Assembly (NCBI GenBank): GCA_002917075.1
Contig: NTMA01000044.1
Span: 244,650 to 308,649, forward strand
DNA length: 64,000 nt
DNA from: Hawksworthiomyces lignivorus
Lineage: Eukaryota; Ascomycota; Sordariomycetes; Ophiostomatales; Ophiostomataceae
Direction of reading: 5' to 3'
Below, piece by piece: positions 56,245-64,000 of this stretch. The position numbers were made by a program, and so were the translations under genes. Numbering within the stretch: position 1 is the first letter of the stretch; each line of letters opens with the position of its first letter. The notes under the pieces were generated by a model, which saw nothing but the letters and a program-made list of their open reading frames with translations, did no database searches and was not told the origin of the DNA.

Positions 56245-59200
56245 TCATGTACACAGCGTCTCTTCCTTACCTCTCCTGGCCGTTCTTGGTGGCGATCTCG
56301 GCCTCGCGGAGGACGTCACCCAGCTGCTCGGCGTAGCCCGAGAAGACGGACATCATGATGAAGCGCACGGTGCCCTCGGGCAGGTTCTTGGCGAGGATGC
56401 GGTGCAGCGTCTTGGTGTCCTTGACCAGGCGCTCCATGTAGGGGTGAGCGCCGGCGCCTGCTGCGGCGGCGGCGGCGTCGCCGTCCCAGTCGATTCCGCG
56501 CATGGTCTTGGCCAGCGAGCGGGCGCGGCCGCTCATAATCTCCATGAGCTTGTCGTAGATGTTGTTCTGGTGCTCCTGGTACTGGCGGCGCACCTTGTCG
56601 AACTCGCCCATGAGCCCGGCGATGGCGCTGCTGGCGCCGGGCGCGGTGCCGGCGGCCCCGCCGGCGCGGCGGCGCACAAACTCGCGCATGTAGGGGACGA
56701 GGGCAGCGATAAAGGCGAGGGCCTGGGATGCGACGGCTAGGTGGCCCGTGGTGATGTTCTTGAGCCCCGCGGAGCGCGTGGCGCCGGCGCCCAGGATCAG
56801 CTGCGTGCAGCGCGAGTTGAACAGCTGCAGGTACTGCACGAGCGACGCGGCCACGTCGGCCGCCATGAACGGCACCGCCACCGTCAGGTGCATGAAGCGC
56901 GACATGCCCACCAGGCAGAGCACGGCCGAGCGCGGAAGGAGGAACGTCTCGTCGTCGATGACGGCGCCGCGCGGGTCTGCCTTTGTGGTCGCGGTCGCGG
57001 CCGTCGTCGCTGTCCCGTTGCGGGACGCCGCGGCAGCAGCGCCGGCGGCGTTGTCGTCGTCGTCCGAGTCGTCGCCCGCCGACGCCGGCACCCACAGCTT
57101 GATGTCGGCCGTCCACACGTCGGCGTCCTTGGTGCTGGCGTTGAGGATGCGCTGCAGCTCCTCCGTGTTGGCGTCGGTAAAGTCTTTGGCGTCCCAGCGG
57201 TCCTGGTCCATGCCCTGGGCCAGGCTCTGCTTCTCGCTGTTGCCGTGGTTCGTGACAAAGTCTTTGATCTGGCCGTTGACCACCGTCTTGAGCGTGGTGC
57301 CGCTGCGGCCCGAGATGGCCTCGCACTCGTTGGCAAAGTGCAGGTTGAGCGTAAAGTAGCGCAGGAACGGCACCAGCGGCAGCTGGGCGCTCTGCTCTGT
57401 GCGCACGCGCAGCAGCTTGACGATCTTGTCCTGCGCCACGTCGATGGCCTGGCCCAGCAGGTTGTTCAGGTCTAGCGTCTTGTGCAGCTCGCCCTGCGCC
57501 TCCATGCCCGCGCTCGAGAGCTGCTGCATCTGCCGGCCAGACGGGCTAAAGGGCGGTGACTTGAGCCCCGCCGCGCTGCTCTCGTCGTCGTCGTCTTCGC
57601 CCACGGAGCTGGCCACGTCCAGCAGCACCTTGACCTGCGTGGTCAGCCGCCGCAGTGTCTCCGTCACGGTGATGTAGACCTTCATCAGGAGCTCCTCGGC
57701 GTCCTCCGGCTCCAGGGCGCGCAGGTTCCGGGCCAGGATCGAAGACTTCTCCTGCTGGGACCGGTTGCGGCTGCTGCCCATCGTTGAGGACGACATCATC
57801 GACTCGTTGTCATCGTCGTTGGAGCTCGGCAGCGGCTTCCGGATCAGGTTGCGGATCTCGCGCAGCACGGCGTCGCGGTACACCTGCGTCGCGGCCGCAA
57901 TGTGCTTGGCCCGCTGGAGGCCGGTGAGAAGGGGCAGCAGGTCAGACCGCAGCTGCTCTGTCGACGCGAGGTAGGCGGGGAACGCCGACGGCTCGCGGCT
58001 GTGGCCGCCCCGGGCGCGCACGGAGGCGCTGTTCCAGCGCATGAGCACCTCCTGGTTGGACACAGACTCGGTGTGCCGCCGGATGTCCTGCATGAGCACG
58101 GCCACGAACCGCGCCTCGTACGCCTTGCCGATGCGGAACCGCAGGGTAGAGATGTCGTCGTTTACGCCCTGCAAGGCCGTGGCGCCCCGCATGTCCCGGA
58201 GGGGGTATGTTCGCGGCCGCTTCTTCTTCAGCGCCTTTGTCTTGTCGCGGGGCTGATCCGGCGTGCCGGCGATGAACTTTTCGAGCGCGTCGATGCCGTC
58301 CAGCGCCTGGTCGACATCGCCCTCGTCGACCAGCGTCTCGCATGCGGCGACGTCGTCGACAATGTCCCGGAGCTGGACGACGGCGGCATGCAGCTGCTGC
58401 AGGTTCTGGCGCCGCCGCTGCTTCTGCACGATGCCGAGACCGCACGTGGCGATCTCGTCGTCGAGGCCGCGGAGCTCCGTGCGCAGCGCCTTTATCCGGT
58501 CGACAGAGTCTGCGGCTTCGGTGTGGAGCTCCTTCAGAGAACCGAGCGCCGTAAAGAAGGCCGTCGACGCCGTCGAAATAGACGAGATCAGGTGCATCTC
58601 CACTGTGTCCATGTACCACGAGAGCTTCTCCTGCAGGATGGCATTGGTCGCAAGCGCCTTGCGTGGCGCCGCTACTGTGCCGTTGCTGCCGTTGGCTTTC
58701 TCGCTGTTTGTTGGCGTAGAAGGTGGGACAACCTCGGATCGTTCGCTGACGATGTCAAAGGTGCGAGGGTTTTCAAGGTGGAAGTCTTCTTCAAAGTATA
58801 CGTTGGGAATCGTAGACAAAGGAGGCGGCCCTTGGTTCCCTCGCCGGTTGTGGCCTGCAGAACTCCTCCGGGAAGGGCTGGGTGTCTCTGAGAGCGAGAG
58901 AGAAGACACGGATGAGATAGAGAGCTTTCGCGACGAATGAGTCCGTTTAGCTCCTGGACGCAGAAGGCCATCGTTCAAGGCGTCGGAAAGGTCATCTTTG
59001 CTATTGTTCCGCCTCGGGGAGCCGGTGTTGGAGGCCTGCTGTTCATCTTCGCTCTCTTTGACGCGGCGCAGCTGCTCGTGCAGGGCGCCAACCTGGGCGA
59101 GATAGGATTTGAACTCGGAAACTTCGACGTGAGGGATGTTGGTTAGGGCCACGGGCGGAATGTCTTTGGCTGTCGGCGGTTTGTGGGCACTGTGGGCAGG

Positions 59201-59472
59201 GGCGGACGTATGCGGGAGGAGGCCGGTCCGGACGATTGGCGGCTGCAAGAGGGTCGAGATAGCTACATAGGTTGTTAGCACTAGGCGAGATATCGAATGC
59301 ACTAAATATTCCGAGGCCACTGACCATTTTGACCTGATTCATGCACACTGTCTGACCAGCTGCTTCCGATGGCCGTGTCTAAGCTGCCGCCTATGGAGTT
59401 GATGGAGCTTGCCACCGATTCTCGTCTCTGTCTTGGATATTGTCTTTCCGGTGTCAGCTTGTCAGCTTCCAT
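55715..59472 (-). CDS. vps54: Vps54, GARP complex subunit
   Basis: Three exons on the minus strand (59472-59325, 59262-56271, 56177-55715) encode about 1200 aa. Vps54 is the GARP subunit that tethers endosome-derived vesicles at the trans-Golgi and binds SNAREs. The first splice joins SVHESGQN to AISTLLQPPIVRTG, a block conserved in fungal Vps54. Then come an N-terminal coiled-coil (SWYMDTVEMHLISSISTAS; GVNDDISTLRFRIGKAYE), a middle with acidic low-complexity insertions, and the conserved C-terminal domain (SRFMHLTVAVPFMAADVAAS; FNSRCTQLILGAGATRSAGL; ITTGHLAVASQALAF). The last exon gives SMLRDVEYFQARLGKIDGFE and an unusually long acidic Lys/Glu/Asp tail of about 125 residues. The start is uncertain: the frame is open to 59622, but MEADKLTPERQYPRQRR at 59472 is the most protein-like. 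Intron 2 contains a T20-A14 tract. Confidence 0.92.
56211..56244. repeat. T20-A14 tract in VPS54 intron 2
   Basis: Twenty T followed directly by fourteen A on the plus strand, inside the intron 56178-56270. The transcript would carry U14-A20, able to fold into a hairpin between donor and branch point. The branch point tgctaac lies at about 56200-56194. Confidence 0.85.
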
Positions 59473-60534
59473 AGGAACTATAACAAAAGAGAGCCCGTCA
59501 AAACAAGAGAGAGGACAAACTTGTGGAATGGGAAGTCTGCACGGTGGGTTACGCCAGCGGGCGAGGCCAAGCTGTCGACAGACTTCCGACCCTCGGAGCT
59601 CGCGAACATGGCTCACAGCCACTGGACCCGTATCCAGAAACAGATCTTAATTGGGGGCCGACGATGGCATGTATACATCCAGAAGAGGCCGTATCAGCAA
59701 TCGTAGCGCAGCTTTCCCGAAAAGGGAGGGAGAGAGGAGCAACGCCAGAGCGGCGCAGTTCGGCCTCTTGCGGGTTGTCGACGATGGCAGCGAGCAGATA
59801 TCTACTCCGTATTCGATCGACGATGGGATTTCGGCTGATTTGATGGAATGAGCTAAAGATTGAGATTCGCTGTCGAATGTCGGCCCGAAACGAGCCCGTC
59901 CGAAGATGAGCTTTTGACGTCTGTCAATGCTGCGATGCTCAGATGCTTAGTTTGACTTGTTTCGTCTTTCTTGGCCTCGAGCTTCGCACTTCAAAGGCGC
60001 TATGTCGTGGTCGATGCACACATAAGCAGCTGCATGCTGTCCTCCAATCGTCAGCGTTTCGTCGTCATCTAGGGTCCGTTTTAGTATTGCACGTGATGTC
60101 CGTTGACTGGAGACTAGCAATCAAAACTCAGCTACGAATTCGGCTTAGCGTAATATAGCCCCCTTTGGAATAAGAGCCCCGTGCGCCAGCTGCGATTTCT
60201 TGTATGCGTATCAGTGTTTCCCGCTAAATGCATATGCGAGCACTTTAATTACGACGCGTTTTTAGGAAGGAACGCGACGCGCTTTTCGCGTGTCTCCATC
60301 AATCGATATCTCTTTCCCCCTCTATCGCCACTTTCTCTTTTTGAAGGAGACATTCCACTTTTGTCCGCCGACTATACTCTCGCAAAGTTTAATTGACTTC
60401 TTGTTTGGCTTTGTATCTGTCGTATTCTCATCTTTGCTCCCTTTTCTATTCGGAGATCTCACGACGACTTGTTCTGTTTGCTCGTTCATCTTCATATATT
60501 CTTCTTTCGTTCGTCCATTTTTCGTCTTGCCAAG
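59473..60534. promoter_or_regulatory. Divergent promoter region VPS54 / MCM5
   Basis: About 1.06 kb between the two divergent ATGs. Short open frames have no domain. Near MCM5 lie the MluI-type sites listed separately and, after 60,310, a pyrimidine-rich leader. Confidence 0.6.
60254..60290 (+). promoter_or_regulatory. MluI cell-cycle box cluster upstream of MCM5
   Basis: A perfect ACGCGT at 60254-60259, then ACGCGACGCGC at 60272-60282, then TTTTCGCG at 60283-60290 (the complement of an SCB/E2F-like CGCGAAAA). MBF binds ACGCGT before DNA-replication genes in fungi. The cluster lies about 245-280 bp before the MCM5 ATG. Confidence 0.6.
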
Positions 60535-62947
60535 ATGGATCGCCAGTCGGTCTACTCGGCCCACGTCTACGACTTTAACAACGAGACGGGGGAGGAGACC
60601 CGCGTGAAGACGCGGAAAGACTTGGAGGACTTCATTCTGAAGTTTCGTCTTGACAATGACTTCGTCTACAGGTATGTGGTCTGAAAGAGGGGAGGAAGAA
60701 AAGATGAGGCTTGAAGACGAGATATGCAGCAAAAGCGGGAAGAAGGACGAGTCGTGCTGACCAGATTGTTGTGCAGAGACCAGCTGAAGGAGAACGCACT
60801 ACTCAAGAAGTACTACTGCGATGTCGACATTGGCGATCTGATCAAGTTCAACGAAGAGCTAGCCCATCGGCTGGTGACAGAGCCGGCAGAGATCATCCCT
60901 CTGGTACGTGAATATCCATGCTTCCAGACAGAGTCGTCCGTAAGGCGACGAGCGACAAAAGACTTCTCTAACATGCTGTTGCCTCTAGTTTGAGAGCGCT
61001 CTGAAGCGGTGTACACACCGCATCGTCTTCCCGCACCAGGCCAAGGTCAACCTGCCCGAGCACCAGCTGCTGCTGCACTCGAGCGCCGAGGAGGTGGCCA
61101 TCCGCAACCTCGACTCCCTCACAATCTCGCGCCTCGTGCGCGTGCCGGGCATCGTGATCGGCGCCTCGGTCATGTCGTCCAAGGCCACCGAGCTGGCCAT
61201 CCAGTGCCGCAACTGCGGCTTTGAGCAGTCCATCCCGGTGACGGGCGGCTTCTCCAGCGTGACGCTGCCGCGGCAGTGCGGCCGCGTGCGGGGCAAGAAC
61301 GAGCCGAGCGACGACAAGTGCCCGCTCGACCCTTACTACGTGCTGCATGAGAAGTCCGACTTTGTCGACCAGCAGGTCATCAAGCTGCAGGAGGCGCCCG
61401 ACCAGGTCCCCGTGGGCGAGCTGCCGCGGCACGTGCTGATCTCGGCCGACCGGTACCTGACCAACCGCGTGGTGCCCGGCTCGCGGTGCACCATCACGGG
61501 CATCTTCTCCATCTACCAGAACAAGAGCTCGGCCAAGAGCGGCGGCAGCGGCTCGGCCGGCGGCGCCGTGGCCATCCGCACCCCCTACCTGCGGGCGGTG
61601 GGCATCCAGACGGACCTGGACCAGACGGCCAAGGGCCACGCCATCTACACGGAAGAGGAGGAGCAGGAGTTTCTGGAGCTGAGCCGGCGGCCCGATCTGT
61701 ACAACGTCATGGCCGACTGCATCGCGCCGTCCATCTACGGCAACCGCGACATCAAGAAGGCCATCCTGTGCCTGCTGATGGGCGGGTCCAAGAAGATCTT
61801 GCCGGACGGCATGAGGCTGCGCGGCGACATCAACGTGCTGATGCTGGGCGACCCGGGCACGGCCAAGTCGCAGCTGCTCAAGTTTGTGGAGAAGGTGGCG
61901 CCCATCGCCATCTACACGTCGGGCAAGGGCTCGTCGGCGGCCGGTCTGACGGCGTCGGTGCAGCGCGAGCAGTCGACGCGCGAGTTCTACCTGGAGGGCG
62001 GCGCCATGGTGCTGGCCGACGGAGGCGTAGTGTGCATCGACGAGTTCGACAAGATGCGCGACGAGGACCGTGTGGCCATCCACGAGGCCATGGAGCAGCA
62101 GACCATCTCCATCGCCAAGGCCGGCATCACCACCATTCTCAACGCGCGCACCTCGGTGCTGGCGGCGGCCAACCCCATCTTTGGTCGCTACGACGACATG
62201 AAGACGCCCGGCGAGAACATCGACTTCCAGACCACCATCCTGTCGCGCTTTGACATGATCTTCATCGTCAAGGACGAGCACGAGCGTGGCAAGGACGAGC
62301 GCATGGCCAAGCACGTCATGGCCATCCACATGGGCGGGCGCGGCGTGGCCGACGACCAGGCCGAGTCGGAGATCCCCGTCGACAAGCTGCGCCGCTACAT
62401 AAGCTACTGCAAGGCGCGGTGCGCGCCGCGCCTGAGCGACGAGGCCGCCGAGAAGCTGTCGTCGCACTTTGTGTCCATCCGCCGCCAGGTGCACGCGGCC
62501 GAGCTCGAGGCCAACGCCCGCTCCAGCATCCCCATCACCGTGCGCCAGCTCGAGGCCATTGTGCGCATCACCGAGTCGCTGGCCAAGCTGACCCTGTCGC
62601 CCGTCGCCACCGAGCAGCACGTCGACGAGGCCATCCGCCTGTTTTTGTGCTCCACCATGGACGCCGTGCACCAGGGCAGCCAGCCCGGCACGGGCGCCGG
62701 CAGCGTCGGCACCGGTGCCGGCGGCGCCGCCCGCGAGCTGTACCAGGAGGCGTCGCGCGTCGAGGCCGAGCTCAAGCGCCGCCTGCCCATCGGCTGGAGC
62801 ACCAGCCTGGCCACGCTGCGCCGCGAGATGGTCGAGGTGCGCGGCTTCAGCGAGCAGGCCCTCAACCGCGCCCTGATGCTGCTGCAGCGCCGCGACACCA
62901 TCATGTTCCGCAACCAGGGCGCCCAGGTGTACCGGAACGGAGCATAA
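60535..62947 (+). CDS. mcm5: DNA replication licensing factor MCM5
   Basis: Exons 60535-60671, 60777-60903 and 60989-62947 encode 740 aa, the Mcm5 (Cdc46) subunit of the hexameric replicative helicase. The N-terminus ([16 protein letters not shown]) is family-typical. A C4-like zinc element starts with CRNCGF (about 161) and ends in CP after a long loop. The AAA+ core has Walker A GDPGTAKS (about 375-381), Walker B CIDEFDKM (about 438-444) and the arginine finger in SRFDM (about 508). [20 protein letters not shown] leads into the C-terminal winged helix ([20 protein letters not shown]). Gly/Ser/Ala-rich insertions occur near residue 280 ([12 protein letters not shown]) and before the winged helix ([14 protein letters not shown]), the second being longer than usual. 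Introns have gtatgt/gcag and gtacgt/ctag ends. It is divergent from VPS54. Confidence 0.97.
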
Positions 62948-63498
62948 AAGGCTGTTCTGCGTCTCCTTCTTCCTCCCTCTCTCTTTATCTCTTTTTCATT
63001 TTTGCTTTAGGGGTTTTCCATTTTCATCTGGGTCTGGGATTGCACTGTTTTATGTTTCAAGGGATGCGTTTATGAATTGCAAAGATACACTTTTTTGGTA
63101 GCTCAATGTTTGCTTGGTTCCCATTGTTTATAATATATTACGAAGATTTGCTGCGTGAAGAATGGCATGATTCGGGGGTAAGATCTTGGGAGTATATTTC
63201 ACGGCATAGAATCGCAGTTCAACGAGAACAAAAAAACGTTAATGAGCTTTCATATTCCAAATCGCGGCTGGTTGCTATCGAGCGCAAGACCGCCGCCTTT
63301 TTTGTGATCTGTATAAAAAGACTTTCCTCTGTCTACATGAGTTCTCTTTCGCAAGAAGAAACGAACTTGACATGCCGAAACAAGGTCAAAAGGGGGGAGG
63401 GGGAGAAGAGCATCTATCTACAAAGAAATTCTCATCCAAGCATACGACACCAAGAAACGTGCCAGAGAGGCGCCACAGACAAATAAAAGGAAAAAGAT
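62948..63498. other. Convergent 3' intergenic region
   Basis: About 550 bp between the ends of MCM5 (plus) and the AMP-binding gene (minus). AT-rich with TATAA-like words that probably serve as polyadenylation signals. A 126-codon frame at 63106-63486 shows no likeness to known proteins. Confidence 0.6.
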
Positions 63499-64000
63499 CT
63501 ACGCGTACGCCAGCGTGTTGTCGTCCCGGATGACGCCGATGACACCGAGGGCGGCCTCGTTGCCGGCGACAGACGGACCGCGGATGACAATCTAGAGCGC
63601 TGTTAGCTTTTGCTGTCTAAAGAAAGGGGGGAGGGGACTGCTCACCTCGCCCTCGAGCTTGTCGTCGGAGACCTTGTGGTCGCCCTTGTCGCGCACGAGG
63701 TACTCGGTGCTAGACAGCGGAGGGCCAAAGGGGGCGCAGCCGTCGCCGGGGACGACGCGGTAGTCGTAGAAGGCGGTCTGAGCGGCGGCGCCGGCAACCT
63801 TGGCGGCGGCGAGGCCGTAGAGGACGCGGGCGCCGGTGAGGACGCGCAAGTCGGAGAGCACGGCGGAGGACAGGGGCGGGGTGCCGGCGCCGGCGCGCTC
63901 GGCGACGAAGACGAGGCGCAGGCTGCCGCCGGGCGCGCCCGGCTGGTCCGCCTTGCCGCCCTTGCCGACGGCGGGGCGGGCGCCGTCGAGCAGGCGGCCC
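63499..64000 (-). CDS. AMP-binding enzyme (acyl-CoA synthetase-like), C-terminal part
   Basis: Exons 63499-63591 and 63646 to beyond 64000 on the minus strand; the gene runs out of the window. The visible end reads VLSDLRVLTGARVLYGLAAA, then AAAQTAFYDYRV, then FGPPLSSTEYLVRD, then KLEGEIVIRGPSVAGNEAAL and a terminal VIRDDNTLAYA. The order (TAFYDYR, FGPPLSS, GEIVIRGP with the splice site inside, RDDNTLA) is that of ANL-superfamily fungal long-chain acyl-CoA synthetase-like proteins. The ATP-binding P-loop motif and most of the adenylation core lie outside, so activity cannot be judged. The intron 63592-63645 has gtgagc/ctag ends and is 54 bp long. Confidence 0.75.

Overview
The window is nuclear DNA of a filamentous ascomycete (Pezizomycotina; probably Sordariomycetes, which I infer only from protein likeness). 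Genes have few short introns (about 50-105 bp) with GT donors, CTAAC/CTGAC-type branch points and YAG acceptors. Exons are GC-rich, whereas intergenic DNA is pyrimidine-rich and full of homopolymers. Housekeeping genes for V-ATPase subunit A, MCM5 and Vps54 are intact. No bacterial operon signals are present.

Layout. (1) 44-10,699: five intact, adjacent metabolic genes: a D-2-hydroxyacid dehydrogenase, a fused AtuA-DUF4387 protein, an allantoate-permease-type MFS transporter, an amidohydrolase and a Leu3/War1-like Zn2Cys6 regulator. Together they look like a self-contained uptake-and-degradation cluster for an unknown small organic acid or amide. (2) 11,300-22,100: a decayed accessory island. 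It holds a broken NACHT-TPR (NLR-like) gene, two LINE (Tad-type) remnants, a solo-LTR-like repeat with a relative at 4,181, an intact 2EXR-domain gene, a secreted-protein gene stopped by three TAG codons, a HET-domain pseudogene with tandem TAG codons, and an MFS fragment. One LINE fragment is bracketed by a perfect 15-bp direct repeat and cuts the 3' end of the NLR gene. (3) 23,257-24,079: a SUR7/PalI-like membrane protein that may lack its first exon. (4) 27,747-32,826: a coiled-coil DUF4048-like protein and vma-1. (5) 35,278-35,956: a small GPI-anchored wall protein resembling CCG-6. A 14.5-kb stretch without a convincing gene follows. (6) 50,480-51,025: a small secreted protein of the type usually annotated DNase1. 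(7) 55,715-62,947: Vps54 (GARP tethering complex) and MCM5 (replicative helicase), divergently transcribed, with MluI-box-like sites before MCM5. (8) 63,499-64,000: the 3' end of an AMP-binding (acyl-CoA synthetase-like) gene that runs out of the window.

The two most interesting themes are the left-hand catabolic cluster, which I do not recognise as a described pathway, and the island of degenerate self/non-self recognition genes. In the island the in-frame stops are mostly TAG at places where glutamine (CAG) would fit, as expected of RIP-like C-to-T mutation.
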